Shown: positions 8,761 to 16,982 of the stretch, piece after piece
Position numbering within the stretch: position 1 is the stretch's first letter
Layout of the letters: every line of letters begins with the position of its first letter
Assembly: GCA_934702375.1 (NCBI GenBank)
Contig: CAKUYE010000008.1
Location: forward strand, 33,816-97,815
From: an uncultured Bacillota bacterium
Lineage (GTDB): Bacteria; Bacillota; Dehalobacteriia; UBA7702
Length of the DNA: 64,000 bases
Direction of reading: 5' to 3'
Notes under the pieces: model-generated
The model's input: the letters and a program-made list of their open reading frames with translations, nothing else
Told to the model about the DNA's origin: nothing
Database searches by the model: none
Program-made: the position numbers and the translations under genes

Positions 8761-8804
8761 AAGCTCTATGTTATTTGGATTTCATCCTTAACAACATAGA
8801 GCTT
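8761..8804 (-). terminator. Terminator of the nickel-type ABC operon
   Basis: A 12-bp stem AAGCTCTATGTT/AACATAGAGCTT. On the minus strand the 3' flank is TTTTATTTTG, directly after the last ATPase gene. It could also stop plus-strand transcripts (TATTTTATT). Confidence 0.85.
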
Positions 8805-8808
8805 TATT

Positions 8809-9405
8809 TTATTTCATTTCGACAACCCTGGTGGCTACTAACTTTGTCAGAGGCTCACTGTGAGAAACAAGAACCATGCCTATATTACGCCGCTCTGTTT
8901 CTGCCAGTAAAAAGCTCCATATCTGGCTCTGAGTAATAAGATCCAGCATCGTGCTGATCTCATCGCATATCAAAAAACGGGTTTGATTGCTCAAAGCCCG
9001 GGCGATACAAAAACGCTGGATCTCACCGCCGGAAAGCTCCCCGGGAAAACGGTGATACCAATCCTTTTCTATACCTAAGCCTTCCACAACACCGGGATCC
9101 AAATCAGGGCATTGAGCTAAAGTATCCCCTATGCGCATGGCAGGATCTACCGAACGCTCCGGATGCTGCCAAATCATTTGTACCGGACAATAGCCCTTTT
9201 TCGGCAGAGGTTTCCCATCCAAAAGTACCGTTCCTTCCCACGGTTCACTGTAACCGGCCAAAAGCTGACAAAAGGTGGTTTTGCCAAAACCGCTGGGGGC
9301 AGACAATGCAACACGTTCACCGACATCAACGGTGAGATCATAATGCTCTAAAACAGGTATTCCTTTTTGATAGCCAAAGGTGATATTCTTTGCTTCAAGA
9401 CTCAT
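8809..9405 (-). CDS. Nickel/peptide-type ABC importer, second ATPase (NikE-like)
   Basis: 198-residue ABC ATPase, short for the family (usually 250 or more) because it lacks the C-terminal extension of Opp/Nik ATPases. Motifs: Walker A PSGFGKTT (about 37-44), signature LSGGEIQRF, Walker B RFLICDE and H-loop LVSHSEP. The ATG at 9405 has GGAGG at good spacing; the longer frame upstream is only the histidine-rich tail of the neighbour read in another frame. It overlaps the preceding ATPase gene by 11 bp, so translation is probably coupled. Last gene of the minus-strand operon. It would energise import together with the first ATPase. Confidence 0.88.
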   Translation of the reverse strand: MSLEAKNITFGYQKGIPVLEHYDLTVDVGERVALSAPSGFGKTTFCQLLAGYSEPWEGTVLLDGKPLPKKGYCPVQMIWQHPERSVDPAMRIGDTLAQCPDLDPGVVEGLGIEKDWYHRFPGELSGGEIQRFCIARALSNQTRFLICDEISTMLDLITQSQIWSFLLAETERRNIGMVLVSHSEPLTKLVATRVVEMK

Positions 9406-10483
9406 GATGATGATCCTCCCCGTGTTGATGCTTATGACCATGGTGATAATGCTCTTCTTCATGATGTTCATGATGATGGTGACTGCCTTCCACATCATGC
9501 AAATGATGGTGATGATTTTTTCCATGGTGATGGTGATGACCTTCACTATCCGCAGGGATTTTAACACAACGCACCGTACCATCGCGAACAACGCGAACAT
9601 GGACATCCCCCTTACACTCTTCATCTGCCATTTCACAACGAGGAGCAAAAGGACAGCCCTCGGGCATATCCTTTACATAAGGCTGAGCTCCGGGCAAAGA
9701 TTGAAAACCATTTTGAGGCAATGCACGCCAAAGAGCCTTTGTATAAGGATGGCGCAGCAAATTTTCATCCTGAAAATCACTGACCAAAGCTTCCTCAACC
9801 GTGGTGCCGGCATAAAATACGGCAATACGGTCGGCAACTTCCAAAGCAAGCTCAATATCATGGGTGATTAAAAGCACGCCGTTTCCTTTATCTGCAAAAG
9901 CTCTGAAATCTTCCATGGCCTTTTTCGCCAAAGGCAGATCCAAACCGGGGGTCGGCTCATCGGCAATGATCAAGCGAGGGTCCTCCATTAAAACAGAAGA
10001 AAGCAATACACGGCGAGCCATCCCACCGGAGAGTTCAAAGGGGTACAGATCTTCTGTCTTTCGATCCAGCTGGAAATGAGAGAAAAGGCTGCGTTGGCGC
10101 TCTGCAACCTCTTTTTCCTTACGATTGCGGCGAACCGCCTTACCCACCTTTTGTAAGGGGTCAAGGTAGGTCGTGCTTTGAGGAACAAGAGCAATTTTTT
10201 TCCCGCGGAGGGCAACAATATCTTCCGGCGTAAGGAGCTTATCTTCAAACCAAATATCCGCGGAAACATCTGCATTGGCCGGCAACAGCCCCAATACCGC
10301 ATGAGCCAAAAGACTTTTCCCGGAACCGGAGGAACCTACGACAGCAACAATCTCGCCGGCATGAACGGAAACATTCAGATCTGAAATCACTTTTAACTCA
10401 ATTTGGTGCATCCCTTTTTCATACTGTAAAAAGGAAACATTCAGATGTTCGATTTCTAAAATATGTTCGTGATGATGGTTCAT
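9395..10483 (-). CDS. Nickel/peptide-type ABC importer, first ATPase with histidine-rich tail (NikD-like)
   Basis: 362 residues. Walker A VGSSGSGKS, Q-loop VPQSTTYLDP, signature LSGGMARRVLLS, Walker B RLIIADEPT, H-loop ITHD. The oligopeptide/nickel family C-terminal cysteine region GCPFAPRCEMADEEC follows, and then a tail of about 48 residues in which roughly half are histidine with Asp/Glu (HHHHHGKNHHHH and similar clusters). The N-terminus also reads MNHHHEH. Such tails bind Ni2+ or Zn2+ in nickel chaperones such as HypB and UreE. This is the best sequence evidence that the importer carries nickel rather than peptides, with the tail storing or gating the metal. Confidence 0.9.
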   Translation of the reverse strand: MNHHHEHILEIEHLNVSFLQYEKGMHQIELKVISDLNVSVHAGEIVAVVGSSGSGKSLLAHAVLGLLPANADVSADIWFEDKLLTPEDIVALRGKKIALVPQSTTYLDPLQKVGKAVRRNRKEKEVAERQRSLFSHFQLDRKTEDLYPFELSGGMARRVLLSSVLMEDPRLIIADEPTPGLDLPLAKKAMEDFRAFADKGNGVLLITHDIELALEVADRIAVFYAGTTVEEALVSDFQDENLLRHPYTKALWRALPQNGFQSLPGAQPYVKDMPEGCPFAPRCEMADEECKGDVHVRVVRDGTVRCVKIPADSEGHHHHHGKNHHHHLHDVEGSHHHHEHHEEEHYHHGHKHQHGEDHHHES

Positions 10484-10492
10484 GATTTCACC

Positions 10493-11362
10493 TCATTCCT
10501 GGGCACTGTGGGGATCCAGAAGCTTCCGCAAGCAACCGCCGGCAAGATTGAAAAGAACAACGATGCCGAGTAATGCCAACCCCGGGAAGAAGGCCAACCA
10601 CCACATGCCGATGGAAAGATATTGCATACTTTCTGCCAAAATAATACCAATGGCAGGCTGTTCCGGTGTAAGACCAAATCCTAAAAAGGTGATACTTGCT
10701 TCGTGGAGAATTGCATGAGGGAAAAGAAGCACCAGACCGACAAGAAACTGAGGGAACACATGGGGGATCATATGCTTTACCGCAATTTGCCAGGGTCTTT
10801 GTCCCATTTTTGCTGCAATTTTAATATATTGTGCTTCCTTCAGCTGTAAGATCTCACCACGAATTACACGGGTAAGAGAGGGCCAATGAGTCAAAGCTAC
10901 ACCAATGGTAACACCCCAAAATCCCTTTCCCAAGGCGTAAGAGATCAATACGAGAAGTACGATATGAGGAATCCCCATCATCAGATCAACAAACCAGGTC
11001 ACAACGGTATCGACCTTTTTCCCCAGCAACGCTGAAGCACTGCCCAAAACACCTGCAACGATCGCACTAACCACCGATGCCGCCAGGCCAATCAAAATGC
11101 TGGTGGAAAGGCCTTTGATCGTCCGGGCAAACATATCTCTGCCCAATTGATCGGTGCCGAAAAGATGACTAAAGGTCGGTGCAATATATTTTGCCGAAAG
11201 ATCCGAAGTTACGGCAACATTACCACAGATAAGGCCCCCGATAATGATGGAAAAAAGGAGGATACAGCATATGGAAAAAACGGCGATGGTCTTTTTTCTT
11301 TGATTAATTTTTTTCCGTTTGGCACGCATCAGTACCGATACGGAGTAACTATTTTCAGCCAA
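10493..11362 (-). CDS. Nickel/peptide-type ABC importer, permease (NikC-like)
   Basis: 289-residue inner-membrane permease of the BPD type. An N-terminal membrane segment (IAVFSICCILLFSIIIGGLI) is followed by the OppC_N motif HLFGTDQLGRDMFART, then five hydrophobic segments and the EAA loop KIAAKMGQRPWQIAVKHMIPHVFPQ that contacts the ATPases. It overlaps the other permease gene by 8 bp and lies 9 bp before the first ATPase. Length and order match nikC/oppC. Partner of the NikB-like subunit in forming the channel. Confidence 0.92.
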   Translation of the reverse strand: MAENSYSVSVLMRAKRKKINQRKKTIAVFSICCILLFSIIIGGLICGNVAVTSDLSAKYIAPTFSHLFGTDQLGRDMFARTIKGLSTSILIGLAASVVSAIVAGVLGSASALLGKKVDTVVTWFVDLMMGIPHIVLLVLISYALGKGFWGVTIGVALTHWPSLTRVIRGEILQLKEAQYIKIAAKMGQRPWQIAVKHMIPHVFPQFLVGLVLLFPHAILHEASITFLGFGLTPEQPAIGIILAESMQYLSIGMWWLAFFPGLALLGIVVLFNLAGGCLRKLLDPHSAQE

Positions 11363-12353
11363 TGCTATGCCCCCTTCTGATCCGCGGATCTACGACACCG
11401 TAAAGAATATTGGCAATGAGATTGCCGGCAAAAACAAAACAGGCAGATACCATAGCGATGCCGACGAGTAAGGCAGCATCGCCACCCAAACCGGCGGTAA
11501 TGGCAGCTTGGCCCATTCCCGGGTAGGAAAAGACCTGTTCTACTAAAACGGAACCGCCAAAAATTTCACTGATGGAACCGAATTGCAGGGTTATGGCAGG
11601 TAAAAGCAGGTTGCGCAAAGCATGATGACGTACAGCCTGTGCCTTTGTTTCTCCCCGGGCAATGGCAAAGAGGAAATAATCACTTTCCGTAATATCAATC
11701 ACTTTTTCTCTGGTGTGAAGAGCGATATTTGCTACACCGATAACACTTAATGTCAATGCCGGTAAAATCAAATGATAAAGTCGATCCGTTAAGCTGACTT
11801 CAGAAGCGGAAACGCCAATTGGCACACTCATGCCCATAGGAAACCAGCCAAGCCAAACGGCAAATACCATAAGGATCAATAATCCCAACCAAAAGGTGGG
11901 AACCGCCGCCAAAGTCAAAGAATATCCCTGAATCAATCGATCTGCCAGCTTACCTCGGTGCATTCCCGCAACAATACCCATCGTAAGGCCAATGATGCCG
12001 GACAAAATCCAGGCAGTGATCATCAATAAAAGAGAATTGAAAAATCGCTCCCCAATCACTTCGGTTACCGGGCGATTATAGCGCAAAGAAGTACCCCAAT
12101 CACCGTGAATCACACCATTGACCCAATGAACATACTTTTCAGTGACAGGAGTATCCACTCCCCAATACTCTTCAAGCTGCGCTCTTTTTTCGGCACTCAT
12201 ATTTACATAGGCCGCTTGCCCCGTATTCATTTTTACAGGATCAATGGGAGAAACGGCAACAAGAAGAAAGGTCATCATACTGATTGCAATAAGCAACAGA
12301 ATAAATTTTACCGCTTGTTTCCCAATAAAGGCAGACAGTCGATTGCTGTGCAT
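11355..12353 (-). CDS. Nickel/peptide-type ABC importer, permease (NikB-like)
   Basis: 332-residue permease. The N-terminal segment FILLLIAISMMTFLLVAVSP and the region NTGQAAYVNMSAEKRAQLEEYWGVDTP match the OppB/NikB N-terminal domain. DWGTSL, six predicted membrane segments and the EAA loop ARGETKAQAVRHHALRNLLLPA follow. The gene lies 14 bp after the substrate-binding protein gene, whose stop is at 12368. Together with the NikC-like subunit it forms the translocation pore. Confidence 0.92.
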   Translation of the reverse strand: MHSNRLSAFIGKQAVKFILLLIAISMMTFLLVAVSPIDPVKMNTGQAAYVNMSAEKRAQLEEYWGVDTPVTEKYVHWVNGVIHGDWGTSLRYNRPVTEVIGERFFNSLLLMITAWILSGIIGLTMGIVAGMHRGKLADRLIQGYSLTLAAVPTFWLGLLILMVFAVWLGWFPMGMSVPIGVSASEVSLTDRLYHLILPALTLSVIGVANIALHTREKVIDITESDYFLFAIARGETKAQAVRHHALRNLLLPAITLQFGSISEIFGGSVLVEQVFSYPGMGQAAITAGLGGDAALLVGIAMVSACFVFAGNLIANILYGVVDPRIRRGHSIG

Positions 12354-12367
12354 GTTACATTAACTCC

Positions 12368-13954
12368 TTATTTCCAGGACCATTGGTCTACGTTATTTAC
12401 AAGAGACCAGCCATGACCATGGGGATGAATCTTCTGTTCTGCAACATTTAATCCATCACGACTAAAGTAAAGATGGTCAATATTTTCCAACCATACCCAA
12501 GTGCAAGCTCCTTCGGTAGATACCAGTTCCATAGCTTCCTGATAAGCTGCATAGGAGCGATCCATATCGGTGGTGCTTACCGCTTCGTCCAAAATGGCAT
12601 CCACCTCATCACTGTTATAGCAGGCGTAGTTACCCCAAGCAGTGCTGTAAAGCAAGTTATATAATTCCGTGGGAGAGTTGGAACCCCATCCCCAAAGGAT
12701 AGCATCGGAATATTCATGGGAATAGATTACATCCCAACTTTCTCCGATTACAGTTACATCAATTCCAATTTCTTTCATTTGGTTGGCAAATTCCGTAGCC
12801 AATGCCTGACGTACCGAATCCCCGGCAGAGTAATACAGATTGAAAGCGGCTTTTAACCCGTCTTTTTCCAAAATGCCGTCATTATCGGTATCTTTCCAGC
12901 CGCCATCAGCCAAAATTTGCTTTGCTTTTTTCACATCGGTTTTCACTGCGATCTTATCCGAAGCCCAGGGCATACCGTCGCAAACGCTAAAGGCCGGAGT
13001 ACCATAGCCATTCAGTACATTTTCCGCCATAGAATCACGGTCTACAGCATAGCTCATCGCCTTGCGAATATTGATATCACAGGTTACATCATTGCCGGCT
13101 TCATAGGTATTGTCCCCATCGGCTTTTGTGGAACCCGAAGGAATACAGGGGAAAGAAATACCGCGGCTATCCACCGAATCATAAGCCACCAACTGATAGC
13201 CGTCTACTTTAAGATTACTGTAGGTTGCAGAGGTATAAACAATATCTGCTTCGCCGGATTTTGCCGCAGCAAGGGCGGCATCTTCTTCCATAAAGAGAAT
13301 CGTGACCTTTTGCATTTTCGGTGCTTCGCCATAATAATCGGGATTTGCTTCTAAAATGACCTGCTGACCTTTATCCCACTGTTTCAGCATATACCGACCG
13401 GAGCCAATGGGATTTACAGCATAGTTTTTGTCATAGGCATTTTCCGGAACGATACCGATAACCGCAATGGTATATAAAATAGAATTGTTCGGTTCCGTCA
13501 AATGCAATTCCACTGTAGTATCATCTACAGCAACCGCTTCTTCCATAGTAGAAAGATCCACAGCCGTACCGCTGGAGGCTTTTACCTGATTAAAAGTAAA
13601 GGCAACATCCTTTGCGGTGAGAGGCTCACCGTTGGTGAATTTTACATCATCCCGAATCTTAAAGGTCCAGGTTTTACCATCGGCAGAAGAACTGTAATCG
13701 GTAGCAAGGTCATTTACGATATTCATATTGATATCGGTAGTAACAAGGGTGCTTTGGATCAGGGGTTCGTGAACATGGTCGCCGCTGCCCCATCCGAGGA
13801 TCGGGTCAAAGCCGGTTTCCGGTTCTGAACCTGTTGTCATAGCAACCACCACATCGGTACGATCACTGTTATCCACCTTTGCTTTGCTGCCGCAAGCCGC
13901 AAAAGCAAACAAAGCAACCAAGCACAGAGAAAATGTGATTATTCTTTTTTTCAT
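12368..13954 (-). CDS. ABC importer substrate-binding lipoprotein (NikA/OppA family)
   Basis: 528 residues with a lipoprotein signal peptide (ALFAFAACGS, lipidated Cys about residue 21) and a type-5 solute-binding domain (SBP_bac_5) signature: WTFKIRDDVKFTNGEPLTAKDVAFTFN, IGSGRYMLKQWDKG, RKAMSYAVDRDSMAENVLNGYGTP. It captures substrate outside the membrane and delivers it to the permeases. A C-terminal HPHGHGW motif (about 511-517) provides several histidines that could ligand a metal complex; this is inference. The operon context (CooT, histidine-rich ATPase) favours nickel. The RBS AAGGAG precedes the ATG. Confidence 0.9.
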   Translation of the reverse strand: MKKRIITFSLCLVALFAFAACGSKAKVDNSDRTDVVVAMTTGSEPETGFDPILGWGSGDHVHEPLIQSTLVTTDINMNIVNDLATDYSSSADGKTWTFKIRDDVKFTNGEPLTAKDVAFTFNQVKASSGTAVDLSTMEEAVAVDDTTVELHLTEPNNSILYTIAVIGIVPENAYDKNYAVNPIGSGRYMLKQWDKGQQVILEANPDYYGEAPKMQKVTILFMEEDAALAAAKSGEADIVYTSATYSNLKVDGYQLVAYDSVDSRGISFPCIPSGSTKADGDNTYEAGNDVTCDINIRKAMSYAVDRDSMAENVLNGYGTPAFSVCDGMPWASDKIAVKTDVKKAKQILADGGWKDTDNDGILEKDGLKAAFNLYYSAGDSVRQALATEFANQMKEIGIDVTVIGESWDVIYSHEYSDAILWGWGSNSPTELYNLLYSTAWGNYACYNSDEVDAILDEAVSTTDMDRSYAAYQEAMELVSTEGACTWVWLENIDHLYFSRDGLNVAEQKIHPHGHGWSLVNNVDQWSWK

Positions 13955-13968
13955 TCGTTTGTTTCTCC

Positions 13969-14163
13969 TTAAATTTCTTCCAATAAAATTTTATGATCGA
14001 CTAATTGGAGCTCTTTGATTTTTGCTTTTAAAATTTTACGTTCACCAAAAATACTTTCCAACATAAGCCCGTCCGGCGTAGGTAATACCGTATCAACGGC
14101 ACATAACAGCTCTTCATAGTCATCTTTATTCTTTCTTTTAAGGTAGGCATTTGCTTCACACAT
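13969..14163 (-). CDS. CooT-family nickel-binding protein
   Basis: 64-residue protein beginning MCEANAYL, the hallmark of the CooT family (PF10133). In Rhodospirillum rubrum CooT the cysteine at position 2 binds Ni(II) and the protein assists nickel supply to carbon monoxide dehydrogenase. I chose the ATG at 14163 because AAAGGAG lies at the right distance and because it puts Cys at position 2; a seven-residue upstream extension would destroy this. It overlaps the end of the DUF3842 gene by 8 bp. Its place directly before a nickel-type importer supports a nickel-handling job; which enzyme it serves is not shown. Confidence 0.82.
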   Translation of the reverse strand: MCEANAYLKRKNKDDYEELLCAVDTVLPTPDGLMLESIFGERKILKAKIKELQLVDHKILLEEI

Positions 14164-14599
14164 AATTTTTAGCTCCTTTCCCATATTTCATTTCATAAAT
14201 TTCGGCAACTTTCGCTACCAATTTTTCGATTTGATGAGGCACCGGTTCCGACTCCACACCGATCAACGTTACTTTATTGCGATTGATTGGCAAAAGAATC
14301 TTCTGCGCTTCGGACTCACCGATAGCAGCAACCATTTTTGCGGTAACTTCACCACACATACTTCCGGAAATAAGAATTGCTATGGATCCAATGATTACAT
14401 CTACACGATTTGCCATAAAAACAATGGCATTTTCTCCGGCAGCAGCTTCATTTGCTCCGGCCTTTAAAATGGCGCCCATGGCAATGGCATTGGTTCCCAA
14501 TCCATAAATTTTTACATCCTCCGGCAAACGGTCACGAAGTGCCGCAGTCATATGGCGGCCGATACCGCCGCCCTGACCGTCTATCACTGCTATTTTCAT
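14156..14599 (-). CDS. DUF3842 family protein
   Basis: 147 residues. The N-terminus MKIAVIDGQGGGIGRHM looks like a Rossmann-type nucleotide-binding loop (G-Q-G-G-G-I-G). The middle is glycine/alanine rich (NAIAMGAILKAGANEAAAGENA) and a Cys is at about 82 (GSMCGEVTAK). The family is uncharacterised. First gene of the minus-strand operon, preceded by AAGGAGG and by an intrinsic terminator inside its leader. Overlap with cooT indicates coupled expression, so a role in nickel homeostasis is plausible by association only. Confidence 0.8.
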   Translation of the reverse strand: MKIAVIDGQGGGIGRHMTAALRDRLPEDVKIYGLGTNAIAMGAILKAGANEAAAGENAIVFMANRVDVIIGSIAILISGSMCGEVTAKMVAAIGESEAQKILLPINRNKVTLIGVESEPVPHQIEKLVAKVAEIYEMKYGKGAKNYV

Positions 14600-14620
14600 T
14601 TGGCCCTCCTTAAAAGAAAC

Positions 14621-14755
14621 AAAAAAACACGCAAAACTGCGTGCTTCCTTAACACTTTTATGAGACTACTGTCCTCAATTCCATGCTTCTATTACTTTTT
14701 TAAAACTTATTTCTTTCATGGCAGAGCCATCAGGAGCTACATACTCCCATTGATT
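14621..14755 (-). promoter_or_regulatory. Attenuator-like leader of the nickel operon
   Basis: Between the promoter and the DUF3842 RBS, the minus-strand leader of about 135 nt holds small hairpins (GGAG/CTCC; ATGGC/GCCAT) and a closing intrinsic terminator CACGCA-GTTT-TGCGTG followed by seven T (14643-14621). A terminator upstream of the first gene implies regulated read-through by a metabolite, metal or protein. It also holds a 14-codon ATG frame (MKEISFKKVIEAWN) ending before the terminator. I do not recognise a known riboswitch class; a NiCo riboswitch was considered but I could not match its consensus. Confidence 0.55.
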
Positions 14756-14761
14756 ATCTAC

Positions 14762-14790
14762 ATTATATCGACACAAAAAAGAAAAGTCAA
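14762..14790 (-). promoter_or_regulatory. Sigma-A promoter of the nickel operon
   Basis: Minus strand TTGACT (14790-14785), 17-bp spacer, TATAAT (14767-14762). Confidence 0.8.
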
Positions 14791-14885
14791 GAAAGCATTT
14801 GAAAGCTTGGCAGATTTTCCGTAATTTCATAAGAAAATCGACATATAAAATGCCTTAGACAGCAAAATCACCATCCTTTTCCATA

Positions 14886-14914
14886 TTGCAATTTCTGAAA
14901 CTTTATTATATGAT
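14886..14914 (+). promoter_or_regulatory. Sigma-A promoter of larE-larC-HAD
   Basis: TTGCAA, 17-bp spacer, TATGAT, about 70 bp before larE. It is divergent from the nickel-operon promoter, about 100 bp away. Confidence 0.6.
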
Positions 14915-14985
14915 AGTTACAAGAATACATCTTACGCCTGATAAAAAGATTCATAAACAAAAGAGATTATTTCTGAGGAACAAAA

Positions 14986-15795
14986 ATGACAGACTTCTTT
15001 TCAAAAAAAGAGAAATTAAACAGGATTATCATGGAAATTGAAAATCCTGTTGTAGCATACTCCGGCGGAGTCGATAGCTCTCTATTAACAGCTCTTGCTT
15101 TTCGTTATCATAAGGACACAGCTCTTGCAGTATTTGCATCAACACCTTTTATTGATGAAGATGAGCTGGAATATGCAAAAAAACAAGCAGATAAAAAAAA
15201 TTGGAAGATGCAAGTCGTAACGGTAGATCCCTTCGTATTGCCTGAAGTACGAACAAATACCAAAGAACGCTGCTACTATTGTAAAACAATGATCCTCTCT
15301 GAGCTAAAAAAGGAAGTAGATGCTCCGGGAGCATTCACTTTTTTAGAAGGCAGCAATTTTGATGATGAAAAACATTTTCGGCCGGGAGCACGAGCCGTAA
15401 AAGAACAGGGCTTTTTAAGCCCTCTGCTTGAAGCTGAATTTACCAAAGAAGATGTACGCCGCTATGCTTCCGCTATGCTGCTCCCGGCAGCAGATAAACC
15501 TTCCCGCCCTTGTTTATTAACGAGGTTTCCTTACCATATGGAAAGCGGCATTAAACCGGAAGTTTTAAATAAAATCAAAGAAGGGGAGCATCTTCTCAGC
15601 AAAGCATTAACCGATAATTTTCGACTGCGTTACGTCGATGACCATACCGCACGGATCGAAGCATCTTTGCGCAATCAGGGATACTTACGGGAGCATCCCG
15701 AATTATTAAAAAAGATCCCCTTTGATACCATTATTATTGATAAAGAACCTTTCCAAAGTGGCAGCTTTGACCGAAAGAAGGATAAATATCTATGA
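14986..15795 (+). CDS. larE: LarE, sulfur transferase for nickel-pincer nucleotide synthesis
   Basis: 269-residue PP-loop ATPase (SGGVDSS, residues 26-32) that adenylylates the carboxylates of pyridinium-3,5-biscarboxylate mononucleotide and converts them to thiocarboxylates. Cysteines C96, C99 (ERCYYCK) and C176 (PSRPC) are present. C176 aligns with the sulfur-donating Cys of Lactiplantibacillus LarE. The extra C-x2-C fits the other LarE class, which holds a [4Fe-4S] cluster on three cysteines and can act catalytically. Overlaps larC by 4 bp. The cofactor serves lactate racemase LarA and relatives; neither larA nor larB is in this window. Confidence 0.9.
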   Translation: MTDFFSKKEKLNRIIMEIENPVVAYSGGVDSSLLTALAFRYHKDTALAVFASTPFIDEDELEYAKKQADKKNWKMQVVTVDPFVLPEVRTNTKERCYYCKTMILSELKKEVDAPGAFTFLEGSNFDDEKHFRPGARAVKEQGFLSPLLEAEFTKEDVRRYASAMLLPAADKPSRPCLLTRFPYHMESGIKPEVLNKIKEGEHLLSKALTDNFRLRYVDDHTARIEASLRNQGYLREHPELLKKIPFDTIIIDKEPFQSGSFDRKKDKYL

Positions 15796-16982
15796 AAATT
15801 GCCTATATTGACCCTGTTGGTGGCATCGCAGGGGATATGCTTCTGGGAGCACTCCTGGATTGTTTTGGAAAAGAGGAAGAAGATTATGTGCTCCAAAACT
15901 TGCGCCGTCTGCCTTTGCCTTCCTGGCAGTGGCAACGAAAGATCGAAATAAGACAAGGATTCGGCGGTACAAAAATTGACTTTGCTGTGCCCCAGGAAAA
16001 GAATCATCGTCACCTTAACGATATCAAAAACATCATTGAAAAAGCTTGTTTTCCTAAAGCAGTGGAAAGCCGCTGTTTCAAAACATTTGATCTTTTAGCC
16101 GAAGCCGAGGAAAAAGCTCATCGCATGAAAAAAGAAGACATTCATTTTCATGAAGTTGGCGCCATGGATACGATATTAGATATTTGTGGTTCTGTATTGC
16201 TTTTGGAATATCTTGGTATCGAAAAAATATACGCTTCACCTTTGCCCATAGGAAAAGGAACGGTTCACTGCGCTCATGGAAATATTCCCATACCGGCGCC
16301 GGCCCTTACAGAGCTTTTAAAAGACACCGAAATCAGGTCCGTAGATATTAACGGAGAGACCGTAACACCTACAGGGATTGCAATTTTAAAAGCATATCGC
16401 TGTATTTTTTCTCCTTTTCCAAAGATGAAAATATTAAATTCCGGCTGCGGATGCGGAACAAAGGATTTTTTCATTCCAAATTTACTGCGTGTATTCATTG
16501 GCATTGCCGAAGAATTGATGGAACCGGATATTTATCGCCTGGAATGTACCATCGATGATATGACCGGTGAGGAACTCGGCAATGTTTGGGAAAAAATTGC
16601 CGATGCCGGGGCAAATGATATGTATTACACACCTGTTTTTATGAAAAAAGGGCGTCCGGCTGTCAAACTGACTGTATTAACGGAAAAATCATCATTACAC
16701 AAAGTGGAAGAGGCAATTTTTCATCACACAGCAACTTTAGGGATGATCCGCACTACCGCAGTGCGCAGCATTATGAAACGCTATTTTGAAAAAATACCTA
16801 CGCCCTACGGTGAAATCACCTATAAAGTTGCTGAAATCGGCAATATAAAAAAAGCAAAAGCAGAATTTGAGGAGCTGAAAAAAATTTCTCTTGAAAACAA
16901 TATCTCTGTAAGAGAAGCACGTCAAATTTGCGACCATTTTTATTTCAAGTCAAAAGAGGATGAAAGCGAGGCATTTTTATGA
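15792..16982 (+). CDS. larC: LarC, nickel insertion protein for the nickel-pincer cofactor
   Basis: 396 residues, beginning MKIAYIDPVGGIAGDMLLGALLDC, the LarC N-terminal motif, with HFHEVGAMDTILDICG and the ECTIDDMTGE motif of the C-terminal half. LarC is a CTP-dependent nickel cyclometallase that inserts nickel into the pincer nucleotide. In Lactiplantibacillus it is split into LarC1/LarC2 and joined by frameshifting; here it is one continuous frame. Overlaps larE upstream and the HAD gene downstream by 4 bp each, so one operon. The adjacent nickel importer would supply the metal. Confidence 0.93.
   Translation: MKIAYIDPVGGIAGDMLLGALLDCFGKEEEDYVLQNLRRLPLPSWQWQRKIEIRQGFGGTKIDFAVPQEKNHRHLNDIKNIIEKACFPKAVESRCFKTFDLLAEAEEKAHRMKKEDIHFHEVGAMDTILDICGSVLLLEYLGIEKIYASPLPIGKGTVHCAHGNIPIPAPALTELLKDTEIRSVDINGETVTPTGIAILKAYRCIFSPFPKMKILNSGCGCGTKDFFIPNLLRVFIGIAEELMEPDIYRLECTIDDMTGEELGNVWEKIADAGANDMYYTPVFMKKGRPAVKLTVLTEKSSLHKVEEAIFHHTATLGMIRTTAVRSIMKRYFEKIPTPYGEITYKVAEIGNIKKAKAEFEELKKISLENNISVREARQICDHFYFKSKEDESEAFL

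Noticed and set aside
9406..9648. N-terminal extension of the second ATPase
   Set aside because: Met/Ile-rich frame-shifted reading of the histidine-rich tail of the first ATPase; GGAGG supports 9405.
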